Shown here piece after piece: positions 47,312 to 55,850 of a stretch of 64,000 bases of DNA (positions within the stretch are counted from its first letter, which is position 1; every line of letters begins with the position of its first letter). Both the position numbers and the translations under genes were made by a program. The DNA is taken from the NCBI RefSeq assembly GCF_000756375.1, contig NZ_JNFD01000047.1, forward strand, positions 148,414-212,413. The letters are read 5' to 3'. The notes beneath the pieces are model-generated. The model was not told the origin of the DNA, ran no database searches, and was given only the letters and a program-made list of their open reading frames with translations. The DNA is from Sphingopyxis sp. LC81 (lineage in GTDB: Bacteria; Pseudomonadota; Alphaproteobacteria; Sphingomonadales; Sphingomonadaceae).

Positions 47312-47589
47312 CGCCGTAAAGGCCCCGTTTGAGATCGTAGAGCGCGAATCGGTGCGGGGAGGGAGAGCGAGTCGGCCTCTTCCTCGTCCACATCCTAGAG
47401 CTGCATTTTGATCTCTTCGCCGGAAACGGCGGCACGTAGAGTTTGCGTGAATCGGATTTCAGACCAACGGATGGAAGTGGCCTCTGTTCATGGTTGCATA
47501 TTTCCAAAAACTGATTCACAAAATCTCTGCCCCAGCAAGGCAACCGATAGTCAGAACATTGCTAGTTTTTGATGTCGGGAGTCTGTCCA

Positions 47590-47763
47590 ATGCACCGGTG
47601 GTCCGCCCTCGTGGAAATCGTCAGATCGTTTAATGAAGGCGGCTCGCCAAGGCTGGCCTTCGCGTCTGTGGTCCTGTTTGTCCTATTGTCGCTCGGGATT
47701 GTTGGGCTTGCACTTCTCGCGGGGGCGCCCGTGCTATCGAATGGGTTTGCTGCACTGTTGTGA
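47590..47763 (+). CDS. Small single-pass membrane protein
   Basis: 57 residues from the ATG at 47590, eight bases after GGGAG. One hydrophobic helix (about 29-50: ASVVLFVLLSLGIVGLALLA). No family recognised. Follows the integrase after ~280 bases holding no supported gene. Confidence 0.45.
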   Translation: MHRWSALVEIVRSFNEGGSPRLAFASVVLFVLLSLGIVGLALLAGAPVLSNGFAALL

Positions 47764-47842
47764 TGCGCGTGTTCGAGCAGGGCCTTTTGGGTGGATTGGC
47801 TTCATCATCGCGCTATGATTTCAGCAACAGAAGGGGTGAACT

Positions 47843-48169
47843 ATGAAGCTCAAGCGGCCGCTTGGAATGTGGGAGCGCCTTGCCGTGGTGCTGACCTCTC
47901 TGTGGATCGTTGGCTATTCGATATTCGGCTACTTCGCGATTGCCGGTGTGAGGGACGAGCAGCTCAAGACGGCTAAACTGTTCTGCCCCTCGCATGAGGC
48001 TGTATGCATGTCGGAGTATATGTTGAGCTGGACGTCTTGGGGCGATTTCATGTTCGCCCTGTGGGCTTTCGGCATTGCGATCGGGGTTGCACTTGCTTTC
48101 TGGTCTCTCGTTTGGGCCGTGTACGCAACCGCAAAGTGGATATGGGCGGGAAGGAAACAGGGAAGTTAG
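47843..48169 (+). CDS. Small membrane protein with two helices
   Basis: 108 residues, start ATG at 47843 after AAGGGGTGAACT. Hydrophobic segments at about 15-34 and 68-95, the second very Trp/Phe-rich; charged ends. No family known to me. It is 80 bases after the preceding small membrane gene and may be in the same unit. Confidence 0.6.
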   Translation: MKLKRPLGMWERLAVVLTSLWIVGYSIFGYFAIAGVRDEQLKTAKLFCPSHEAVCMSEYMLSWTSWGDFMFALWAFGIAIGVALAFWSLVWAVYATAKWIWAGRKQGS

Positions 48170-48280
48170 CGCCGCGCCGCCGAACCAATCTCTGACATCA
48201 ATATTAGGGCGTCCCCGCACCGAGGATAGCCCGAAAGCCGGGCGCGCGGAGCGCCGGGGTTAAAGTTCTTCCTTGTGACG

Positions 48281-48643
48281 TCAACTAGGCTTAAGCAGCG
48301 CAATCGCCGAGACAACTAGTGCGGCAAGCGCAATCCAATCGCTGCGCGGGACAGCGGCTAGGCGCTCGCTCCACGTCCTCTTGCGTTGTTTGGAGAGTAG
48401 GATGTCCGCGTATGCGATGCCGTCATCTGTGATCCGCAGCCATGTACGTCCGGGGCGATCTGTATCTTGTACGAATGCGGCAAGGCCATCGCCAGCCAAC
48501 CTTCGCGCGCTTGACCGCGCCTCAGCGTGATCAACTTCGAGCCCTGCCGCGGTCAATAGTTCTAGGGCGTCGCCGGGGTTGGCTTTGAAATGTTTGCCCC
48601 TCCTCAGAGCAACAAGCAGCGCCTCATCTGTTTCGCTTATCAT
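48281..48643 (-). CDS. Winged-helix-like protein with C-terminal membrane anchor
   Basis: 120 residues from the ATG at 48643 (MISETDEAL). The first ~85 residues look like a winged helix (EALLVALRRGK; DDGIAYADILLSK), and the last ~20 (DWIALAALVVSAIALLKPS) form a tail anchor. Tail-anchored DNA-binding-like proteins are unusual. Converges on the small membrane gene to its left. Confidence 0.55.
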   Translation of the reverse strand: MISETDEALLVALRRGKHFKANPGDALELLTAAGLEVDHAEARSSARRLAGDGLAAFVQDTDRPGRTWLRITDDGIAYADILLSKQRKRTWSERLAAVPRSDWIALAALVVSAIALLKPS

Positions 48644-48762
48644 GCACCCATATCTCCCTATTGCGGCGATGTAGCGACTCGATTGCTGGTGAACAACGGG
48701 CCAGACTATTGGCAAGGCGCCCCGCTTTTCTCGGCTGCGGGAAAATGCTAGTTACCGCGTCT

Positions 48763-49686
48763 ATGACCAAAGACACCGATCATGAGGCCCTACATCGAGA
48801 AATCAATGCAAAAGCAGCGTTCGCCGCTAAGAACTTACTATTGGTGAAAGGTCTCTATGACGGGATCGAAATAAACGATGACATGGGCCGATTGGTTGAG
48901 GCGAAGCTTCGAGCCGCCAGTGTGGGAACTTTCGATTGCTATTGCATCGGTTGCAAGAAAGAGACGCCGTTTATCATTTCGGCGATGCCGGTGGTGCATT
49001 CCGGCGGTGGCTTGCGCGGAGGGAACGCGCTGGCGCAGCCGCCATCGGTATTTGCGGTCCGTTCAGTTTGTCAGCGAGACCTGAAAACTTATATTTACGT
49101 CTTCGAGAAATCCAAAGACCGTCTAACGAAGATCGGCCAAACTCCTTCGGTCGCTGACATCTCCTTTGGAGAGCTGAATGGTATCGAAGGAACGCTTGAT
49201 TCATTGGACAGGAAGGAGCTGGGTAAGGCCATCGGATTGTTCGCACACGATGCGGCCTCCGGGGCGTTTGTGTACCTCCGCCGGGTGTTCGAAAGGATGA
49301 TTCGCCGAGCGCATGATAGGCGGATTGAGGGTGGAACTCCGGCGATAGAAGACTTCGACAGAATGAGAGTAGACGAGAAAATCAAGGCTTTGAGTGCAGA
49401 ACTGCCCGACCGCGTTGTAAAGAATAGCGCTGTCTTTTCGGTTCTGAGCGCGGGCATTCACGAGCTTGCCGACGAAGAATGCTTGACGCTCTTCCCCGTG
49501 TTGAAGGCAGTGATTTTCCAGATGCTCGAAGAGGAAGAACACAAGCGCAGGAAGAAGATTGTGGAACGCGAAACCGACGCGGCCTTTCAAGCGCTGCTAT
49601 CGAAAAGCTCCAATACGGCGGCCCGGGAGCTGCCAGCAACGAAATCGCCCGACTCCAAAGAAGGCGCGTGTCGCGAGGGCATATAA
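48763..49686 (+). CDS. Unknown protein with zinc-ribbon-like N-part and HEPN/DUF4145-like C-part
   Basis: 307 residues from the ATG at 48763 (MTKDTDHEAL). Cys pattern C59, C61, C64 and C103 suggests a zinc-ribbon-like segment. The C-terminal half (LGKAIGLFAHDAASGAFVYL; LPDRVVKNSAVFSVL; AGIHELADEECLTLFPVLKA) resembles the helical bundle in DUF4145/HEPN-like proteins, many of which are RNases in phage defence. The catalytic RxxxxH of HEPN nucleases is not clear. Nine bases separate its stop from the next gene's start. Lower GC than neighbours. Confidence 0.55.
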   Translation: MTKDTDHEALHREINAKAAFAAKNLLLVKGLYDGIEINDDMGRLVEAKLRAASVGTFDCYCIGCKKETPFIISAMPVVHSGGGLRGGNALAQPPSVFAVRSVCQRDLKTYIYVFEKSKDRLTKIGQTPSVADISFGELNGIEGTLDSLDRKELGKAIGLFAHDAASGAFVYLRRVFERMIRRAHDRRIEGGTPAIEDFDRMRVDEKIKALSAELPDRVVKNSAVFSVLSAGIHELADEECLTLFPVLKAVIFQMLEEEEHKRRKKIVERETDAAFQALLSKSSNTAARELPATKSPDSKEGACREGI

Positions 49687-49694
49687 CGTAGGGG

Positions 49695-50279
49695 GTGGCG
49701 GTGATAGATGCGCCGGTGATTGATGGCCGGGAATGTGGGCAGTGCAGCATGTGCTGTAAGCTCATGGAGATCAGCGAACTCAAGAAGTCAGCGGGAACAT
49801 GGTGCCCGCATGTTGTGAAGGGTCGCGGCTGCGCGATATACGCCGAAAGACCCTCTTCATGCGCAAGTTTTGGTTGCGGCTATTTGCATTGGCCGATGGC
49901 TGGGGACCACTGGTTCCCTTTCAAAAGCAAGATGGTGATCGTGGCGGAAGACGCTGCGCGCATGGCAATCCATGTTGATCCAAACACTCCTCACGTTTGG
50001 AAATCTGAACCTTATTATTCCGACTTGAAGCGCTGGTCTTGGCACGCGGCCCAGCATCAGTTTCAGCAGATCGTTGTCGCGATCGGCCGAAGGATGGTTG
50101 CCGTGCTGCCCGACAAGGACGTGGACTTGGGAAGGGTTGCGGAAGATGAGGTCGTGCTTACGGGTCAGCTTGCAGACGGAAGCTATTCGGCGATGAAGTT
50201 CAATGCCAACGACCCGGCGATTAAGGGTCTGCGATACGGACAAGAATACAAGTTCAAGGCACCCCGTCTGCCGGGGTGA
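49695..50279 (+). CDS. YkgJ-like cysteine-cluster protein
   Basis: 194 residues; GTG start at 49695 or 49701. Eight Cys in the front third: C14, C17, C20, C21, C37, C46, C56, C61, including CGQCSMCCK and GCAIYAERPSSC. This is the CxxCxxCC family thought to bind zinc or iron. The rest is unlike characterised proteins. Eight bases downstream of the HEPN-like gene, so likely its partner. Confidence 0.7.
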   Translation: MAVIDAPVIDGRECGQCSMCCKLMEISELKKSAGTWCPHVVKGRGCAIYAERPSSCASFGCGYLHWPMAGDHWFPFKSKMVIVAEDAARMAIHVDPNTPHVWKSEPYYSDLKRWSWHAAQHQFQQIVVAIGRRMVAVLPDKDVDLGRVAEDEVVLTGQLADGSYSAMKFNANDPAIKGLRYGQEYKFKAPRLPG

Positions 50280-50304
50280 AGTCCGCTGAATCCGGATATG
50301 GCCA

Positions 50305-50730
50305 ATTAGTCCGGACTACCGGACAAAGGAGATTCCCTACCCCCCGGTCAGATATATGGGGTTACCTTAAGGGCACCTATAGGGACTACGAGGGCCATGA
50401 AGGCTCCTTCGGATTGACTGAGTTCCTGCCTCCTCCTTCGACATGATATCGCCGACAGGGAACCGACAGACCGATTGCTCTCGAACGTGCCATTTCCATA
50501 CGCCACGCCGCCGCCATCATGGAAGGGCGAGGATGTCAGGGATTGCGCCAAATATCGAATTAGTCAGGACTACTGGTGGAGGAAGCTCCGCTCCCCCGGT
50601 CAGATATCCTAAGATAACCTAAGGCTGCCTGAGGGCGTTTAGGGGGGCTTAGGTCAACTTCCTACTTACCACCTGACACAGTCTCCTAACGTGCGCCGCT
50701 TGCGGTCTGCGAATTAGTCAGGACTTGGGG
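50305..50730. repeat. Imperfect direct repeats of about 85 bp
   Basis: Two long copies start ATTAGTC at 50305 and 50559; each continues GGACTAC, a Pro-loop-like C-rich stretch, then CGGTCAGATAT and TACCTTAAGG / TAACCTAAGG. A third short copy is at 50713 (ATTAGTCAGGACTTGGGG). No gene fits this 558-base stretch (50280-50838). Resembles iterons or a regulatory array. Confidence 0.7.
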
Positions 50731-50838
50731 CCAGGAACCTCGACCCGTCGAACTCCCGCCCAATCACCACAACCATACGCAGCGTTCCGCTCGCCATTCG
50801 GGGCAAGCCAATCTGCGTCAATTCAAGGAACCAAGCAC

Positions 50839-51015
50839 ATGAACGCCACTGCGCGCCAATCCCTCCGCCAAGCAATCGACGCCAAGTGTAAATCTTGCGC
50901 ATACGACCCCTACATCCGTGGCTTTGGATCGTGGAGAGAACAGGTTGCAAACTGCGCTGGTGTAAACTGCGAACTCTATCCCGTCCGTCCTGTTCCCCGC
51001 GAGCGCACTAAGTGA
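50839..51015 (+). CDS. Small Cys-containing protein
   Basis: 58 residues from the ATG at 50839, preceded by AAGGAACC. Four Cys in two pairs (KCKSC and NCAGVNC) with a phage-like ending (ELYPVRPVPRE), suggesting one bound metal. Resembles small proteins of phage and island genomes; function unknown. Confidence 0.55.
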   Translation: MNATARQSLRQAIDAKCKSCAYDPYIRGFGSWREQVANCAGVNCELYPVRPVPRERTK

Positions 51016-51596
51016 AGGCTTGGGTCGCGCGACCGAGCTTGGTCAATCCAACCACCGTAACGAGGACAATCTCGCCCCGCAAAGTGTGTCAGGGGCCAAG
51101 TTCGGTCGATCTATCCACCGGCACTCTACATCGCGCTGTAGCATCGCAAAAAGCGCCATAACGATGTACGGTTTGATCGTGGCCTTTGCGTCCCAACCGG
51201 CGCTCGGCATCGCAATCCTGTCAACTTGGAACTGCCTGAACTGGCGGCTATCGCTGTTCGTCGGCTCCACAAAAATGTAAAAAACTTCGAGGCGGGTTAG
51301 CTTAGCGCACATTCTGGCATTCACCCCCATGGGGGGCTGTGTCGGGGGCATGTCTCCGAAAGCCCGCTTCGATATCGTTCCGCGCCGCGAGCGCTAGATT
51401 TGGCCGACGCAATGGCTGCCTCCTTTTGCTCGCCCTGCGGGGAGCATTCGGCCTAGCTTGGCAATCGCATGTTTGAAGCAAATCGCCATTATGAGTCCAA
51501 GGGAGTCCACTGCGCGATGAGCTGAGGATTCGGCTGCTATCTCGATCATACAAAACCACCTAACGACCGTTACGGAGTTTTGTAAGGAGCAGTCAG
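51016..51596. other. Non-coding stretch before the serine recombinase
   Basis: Only weak frames: plus 51020-51280 and minus 51043-51312 (the latter with a GGGGGTGA before its ATG). Neither has recognised content, and neither is called. It holds a palindrome CACCCCCATGGGGGG near 51325 and, at its end, the ribosome-binding site AAGGAGCAGTCAG of the recombinase gene. Confidence 0.4.
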
Positions 51597-52271
51597 ATGT
51601 CCCGCGTCGTCGCCTACTACCGCGTTTCCACCGATGGGCAGGGTCGATCCGGCCTTGGCCTAGAGGCACAGCGCCGGTCGGTGAATGAGCTATGCGAGCG
51701 GCGCGGCTGGCATATCGTCGCCGAGCATACGGAGGTCGAGAGCGGGAAGCGGAACGACCGTCCTGCCTTGGCCGAAGCAACCGCAGCCGCGAAGCGCACC
51801 GGCGCGATCCTCCTAGCTGCCAAGCTCGACCGGGTAGGACGCCGCGCGGCCCGCCTGTTGACCCTTCTCGACGAGGCAGGGGTGAAGGTGATGGCTGCGG
51901 ACGATCCCGACGCGGACTGGACCTCGCTCGCCATCAAGGCCGTGATCGCGCAGCACGAGGGGGACGCAATCTCCCGGCGCACCCGCGATGCCCTACAGGC
52001 CGCAAAGGCCCGTGGGGTCCGTCTAGGCAACCCGAATGGCGCCGCTGCGCTCCACAGGGCAGGCAAGGGGAACGGGGCGGCTGTGGGGGCGGTGAAGGGC
52101 AATGCCGAGCGGTTCGCAGCGGACCTTGCGGTGACTGTGGGGGACATAAGAGCGAGCGGGAAGACCTCGCTCCCGGCCATCGCGGCCGAACTCAACGATC
52201 GCCATATCCAGACCCGTCGGGGCGGACAGTGGCACGCCTCCAGCGTCAGGAACTTGCTTGCGCGGCTGTGA
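51597..52271 (+). CDS. Serine recombinase (resolvase/invertase family)
   Basis: 224 residues. Catalytic N-terminal domain YYRVSTDGQGRSGLGLEAQ with nucleophile Ser11, later arginines as expected, then a helix E and a C-terminal HTH (ALAELNDRHIQTRRGGQWHASSVRNLLA pattern). Belongs with small resolvases/invertases; in this element it may invert or resolve DNA. Strong ribosome-binding site. Precedes the KAP NTPase by ~80 bases. Confidence 0.9.
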   Translation: MSRVVAYYRVSTDGQGRSGLGLEAQRRSVNELCERRGWHIVAEHTEVESGKRNDRPALAEATAAAKRTGAILLAAKLDRVGRRAARLLTLLDEAGVKVMAADDPDADWTSLAIKAVIAQHEGDAISRRTRDALQAAKARGVRLGNPNGAAALHRAGKGNGAAVGAVKGNAERFAADLAVTVGDIRASGKTSLPAIAAELNDRHIQTRRGGQWHASSVRNLLARL

Positions 52272-52348
52272 GTTTTAGCTTTCTCTTGAGATGCCCTGCT
52301 TTTTTTACCTGCGAATAGCTATATGACTTCTTCTGGCAAAGGGGGAGG

Positions 52349-53854
52349 ATGGCATTGGTTTCGAGGGGTGATGTTTGGCAGGGGGACAGGCTGGGCCGAC
52401 AACAAGATGCCGAAAGCGTCTATCGGTTCATCATGTCGCAGGTTGAAGCGCGGCGCCTGCGGGGCGGAAAAGCCTCCTACGTCCTCAACATAAACGCCGA
52501 ATGGGGGCACGGAAAGAGCTTCTTCCTGCACCGCTTCGCCACCCAACTTGCCCATGATGGCCATGTGGTTGCGCAAGTGAACGCTTGGGAGAACGACCTC
52601 GCGAACGAACCCATGATTGCAGTCATGGCGGCCATAGAGGACGGGCTGAAGCCTCACCTCTCGGCAGGAAGCAAAGTGCGCGCTAAATGGAAAGCTCTCA
52701 TGAAAGCGAGCGGTCCGCTAGCCGTCTCATTGATGAAGGGCGTAGCGACGAGTTTCCTGAAGAAGCATACTGGAGAGTTTTTAAGCGAAGCGACCAACCG
52801 CCTCGACAGTGACCAGAAGGCGACGCACAAGGCCGAGGCCGAGGCCGAAAGTTCACCAATAGGCGAGGGGGCGGCCGCCGTTTTTGAGAAACTCGGCGAC
52901 GACCTCGCCGCCCGCATGATTGAGGCTCACAAGCAACACCTGAACTCGATTGCCACGTTTCGCAACAACCTTGCGGCTATCGCCGCCAGCATGCCGCATG
53001 ACGAAAACCCTGATGCCAAGATATTCGTTCTTGTCGACGAACTTGACCGTTGCCGCCCGAGCCACGCTATCAACTTGCTTGAGGCTGTAAAGCACCTCTT
53101 CAATACGGACGGTGTGGTGTTTGTCATTGCAACCAATACCAGCCAGCTCTCGGCATCGATCAAAGCCGTATACGGGAACGATTTCAACGCGACCGATTAT
53201 CTTCTGAGATTTTTTGATCGAACCTACTCGTTTCGGGACGTGCCAATCACTGATTTTGTGAACTTCATGTTCTCGACACACGGGATCCCGCCGGGGTTAT
53301 ACAAGGTGGCAGAGATCGACGCAGTTCCTCTCAGCGTCAGCTATTTCGAGGCAGTTGGCCTTTCACTGCGAGACATCGAGCAGTGCTTCGAAATATTCTC
53401 TACGATTCATCACCTCTGGACGGAGGTTGTGCCCCCTCAGCTCCCACTCCTTTGGCCACTCATAATGGCCCATCATAAAGGAAGGACGGAAGCCTTCCGC
53501 ATGTTCAGCGGGCAGGACAAGACCTATGACATCAAGAACTTTCTGACCCGAGAGCAGATATTGCAAAGTAAAATCGTCCGACACGATGAAAGAGGGCGCG
53601 CAATACGCGAGATAGTGACTACGTCCGACCTTGCAAGTCGTTACCTAAGCGGGTTGCACATGCCGCTTTCTTCGTTAATTGAACCGGGATCGGGAGGGTC
53701 AGGTTACCGGATCGCATGTGGTTACTTTCGCCAAGAGTTGAGAGCACGGTACCCCGGCGGATATGCGAGCGACGCCCCACCTTGGTCTGTCATTGCAACA
53801 TATGCCGACCATATTCGTTTGGCCGTCCAGTTCGAGAGCAAGCCAGACGGCTGA
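52349..53854 (+). CDS. KAP-family P-loop NTPase
   Basis: 501 residues. Walker A AEWGHGKS (50-57) after LNINAEW, and Walker B IFVLVDELDRC (225-235), followed by FNTDGVVFVIATN, the sensor-1 form of the KAP group. Between them an ~100-residue insertion; classical KAP proteins carry transmembrane helices there, but this one only has a weakly hydrophobic segment (SGPLAVSLMKGVATSF), so membrane association is uncertain. KAP NTPases occur in several phage-defence systems. Faces the DUF2806 gene. Confidence 0.85.
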   Translation: MALVSRGDVWQGDRLGRQQDAESVYRFIMSQVEARRLRGGKASYVLNINAEWGHGKSFFLHRFATQLAHDGHVVAQVNAWENDLANEPMIAVMAAIEDGLKPHLSAGSKVRAKWKALMKASGPLAVSLMKGVATSFLKKHTGEFLSEATNRLDSDQKATHKAEAEAESSPIGEGAAAVFEKLGDDLAARMIEAHKQHLNSIATFRNNLAAIAASMPHDENPDAKIFVLVDELDRCRPSHAINLLEAVKHLFNTDGVVFVIATNTSQLSASIKAVYGNDFNATDYLLRFFDRTYSFRDVPITDFVNFMFSTHGIPPGLYKVAEIDAVPLSVSYFEAVGLSLRDIEQCFEIFSTIHHLWTEVVPPQLPLLWPLIMAHHKGRTEAFRMFSGQDKTYDIKNFLTREQILQSKIVRHDERGRAIREIVTTSDLASRYLSGLHMPLSSLIEPGSGGSGYRIACGYFRQELRARYPGGYASDAPPWSVIATYADHIRLAVQFESKPDG

Positions 53855-53938
53855 AGCGACTCCAGCGAGCGGGGAAGGGGGAACTGGAGGGGGCAAGAAG
53901 GAGAGTGTACGTTCCACGTTCTCTCTTCTAACCTCTTT

Positions 53939-54949
53939 TCAAGCTTCCCACAGCGTTTCAGGACTCGCCATATACCAGCGCCCGCCCTCGTGCCTTACGT
54001 CGCCGAAGGAAATCCGCGTTAAGTCGGTCTTGTCGATCAAATCAGCTAGGCGCCTCAGTCCTTTGCCGGACGTGTCTTGGGGTAAGAGCGAAAACACCTC
54101 TTGGCCGAGGCGGGTGATGAGGATGGCGCTTGTTTCGAGCGCCTTTCCCGGAGGGCCATTGATAATCAGGCCTTTGCCGAATGCGAAGAGGGCCGAATAG
54201 CCCTCATCCTCGATTGGGAAGCGGCGATTGGGACCGTGAGCGCCAACCCCCTCAATCAACCCCAGCCGTTGTAAGTCGACAAGGCGTAATAGGGAGTCTC
54301 CGGTCTCCCACTTGCTATACTTTGGAATCCAGTCACCGACGGCAAAGCTAGCGATCCATTCGCAGTTTTCAGCGGTTTCCTTGTCAAGCTCCGCAATGAA
54401 ACGAAGTGTCTGGCGAGAAAAACTCCCGACTTTTTGAATCTCGCCTGCCAACACGCGCCCCCATAACTGTTGAAGCTGATCCGATGACGCATCTTCGGCA
54501 TATCGGATGAACATGTTCATCCAGTCATCATCGAGGTGCTCTCGCTCATCGCTTGGTGCTTCGGTAGAGTCGCTTTCAGCGCCGGGAGGCGGAAGTGCCT
54601 TCATCGCTTCCACCACCTCAATTGCGACCCCGGCGGCATTTTTCTGTTTGCGCGCGCGATCTATCAGTACTGCGTCTATCAGCACGCCGCCAAGTTCGGG
54701 CCGCCCGGCAATCTGCTCTTCGGCAGCGGCGGCTTGGGCATGTCTCAATTGCTCATCAATTGAATCTCGCACTCGCTTCTTTGCGGCGATCCCTTCGAGG
54801 AAGGCAGTCGGCACGTCGAGCATCGCCCCAACGAGACCATCGAGCGCGGCAACCGCCCTGCTCTTGGTTTTCAGCTTGATCCCATTCTCCTCTAACGATG
54901 CAGCAATCGCCACTTCGCGAGATAGCTTGTCGTCACCGTTTCCCGCCAT
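53939..54949 (-). CDS. DUF2806 family protein
   Basis: 336 residues. Conserved DUF2806 core at about 138-171 (DDDWMNMFIRYAEDASSDQL, then LWGRVLAGEI) and GSFSRQTLRFIAELD. Likely soluble. The C-terminal ~130 residues look like a winged-helix domain (SLLRLVDLQRLGLIEGVG). Function unknown; often near mobile or defence genes. Shares its strand with the next membrane gene, 27 bases apart, and ends 85 bases from the KAP gene's stop. Confidence 0.8.
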   Translation of the reverse strand: MAGNGDDKLSREVAIAASLEENGIKLKTKSRAVAALDGLVGAMLDVPTAFLEGIAAKKRVRDSIDEQLRHAQAAAAEEQIAGRPELGGVLIDAVLIDRARKQKNAAGVAIEVVEAMKALPPPGAESDSTEAPSDEREHLDDDWMNMFIRYAEDASSDQLQQLWGRVLAGEIQKVGSFSRQTLRFIAELDKETAENCEWIASFAVGDWIPKYSKWETGDSLLRLVDLQRLGLIEGVGAHGPNRRFPIEDEGYSALFAFGKGLIINGPPGKALETSAILITRLGQEVFSLLPQDTSGKGLRRLADLIDKTDLTRISFGDVRHEGGRWYMASPETLWEA

Positions 54950-54976
54950 CTTTACCTCGTTCCTGCGTCGCCCTGC

Positions 54977-55690
54977 TCAGTTCTTCAGTTCTGAGCGACG
55001 AACATATTCAATCGTAAAAGAGTGCCCAATGAGTGCCTTAAGGCTAGCATTATAACGTTCGAAGGCATCCTTTGCGGTTTCAGCATCATCCACAACTGTA
55101 TCCGCAATGGACTGCGCTAAGCCGCCGGTCTCCAATATCATTGGGCCAACCCGCCGTTGGTCTTCCGCCGTCAAGGGAGATACGCTGTGAGTCCCGGATA
55201 TGTCCGCGCCCATCGCACGGCCAAGTTCCGACCTAACTTTTAGATACAGGTGCATCGAGTCGATCATCGAACGATGGGTCACTTCCACATCCCGGACCTT
55301 GTTGTAGAGGTCAAAATCCTTCAGTCTAACCAATGTAGCCAAATCGTCCGACACGAAGACTTGGATCGGCGGCAAGTTAGGGATGGGTATCAGGGCCTGC
55401 CAAAGATCCCAACTTTCCCGCTCGGCAAATGCCTGAGCATCTACCACATGGTCCGCTAGAGTCCGCAGGTCGTTCATACATGCTTGGAGTTTGAAGAAGA
55501 GCGAGAGGGCTGCGGCTTCTAATTTCTCTGCGGAATCTTCTTTACGCTTTTTGCGATCTTCGCGGAGCATTTGGCGCTGCATAAGGTACGATATTGCTCC
55601 GGCTGCTATGGAGCCGACGATTGCGCCCACGATGGCTGCCACAAACTCAACGCTGGTGGATAGATTCTGTAGTTGATTTACGAGGTTCAT
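54977..55690 (-). CDS. Membrane-anchored coiled-coil protein
   Basis: 237 residues. One transmembrane helix at about 15-37 (FVAAIVGAIVGSIAAGAISYL), then a charged coiled coil (QRQMLREDRKKRKEDSAEKL) and a helical body. No family recognised. First gene of a two-gene leftward unit with DUF2806, so probably its membrane partner. Its start is 144 bases from the right attachment site. Confidence 0.7.
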   Translation of the reverse strand: MNLVNQLQNLSTSVEFVAAIVGAIVGSIAAGAISYLMQRQMLREDRKKRKEDSAEKLEAAALSLFFKLQACMNDLRTLADHVVDAQAFAERESWDLWQALIPIPNLPPIQVFVSDDLATLVRLKDFDLYNKVRDVEVTHRSMIDSMHLYLKVRSELGRAMGADISGTHSVSPLTAEDQRRVGPMILETGGLAQSIADTVVDDAETAKDAFERYNASLKALIGHSFTIEYVRRSELKN

Positions 55691-55833
55691 GCAGATTCAA
55701 GTAACAGCTCGGATGTTCGATACCAAGGCCGTTGCAATGGGGTGGCGAACTATCCACGGGACTGCTACACATCTGCCCACAGCGGCAGTCCAAGTATCTA
55801 CGGTTTCTGCGGTTTTCTGGCGACATCTGGTAG

Positions 55834-55850
55834 TCCAGCCCTGTCCACCA
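55834..55850. repeat. Right attachment site (attR core)
   Basis: TCCAGCCCTGTCCACCA, identical to the end of tRNA-Tyr at 45559-45575; marks the right end of the element. Confidence 0.85.

Larger units (their letters stand above)
45559..55850. mobile_element. Integrative element in tRNA-Tyr
   Basis: Bounded by the 17-bp direct repeat TCCAGCCCTGTCCACCA (45559-45575, the tRNA 3' end, and 55834-55850). The integrase is next to the tRNA and points inward. About 10.3 kb; content is AT-richer in parts (48.7-49.7 and 53-55.7 kb) than the flanks. No phage head, tail or conjugation genes; cargo is recombinases, an NTPase, DUF2806, Cys-cluster and small membrane proteins. Self-transfer genes are absent, so it probably depends on a helper or is a remnant. 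Confidence 0.85.

Noticed and set aside
47268..47543. Minus-strand 91-codon frame after the integrase
   Set aside because: Overlaps the integrase 3' end; Arg/Pro/Ser-rich, no ribosome-binding site or family; not enough support.
50305..50730. CRISPR array
   Set aside because: Only two or three imperfect ~85-bp copies with long unequal gaps; no short regular repeat or cas genes.
51020..51312. Two overlapping weak frames, one on each strand
   Set aside because: No motif or clear start signal; noted as non-coding instead.
45559..55850. Prophage
   Set aside because: No capsid, terminase, portal, tail or lysis genes in the element.
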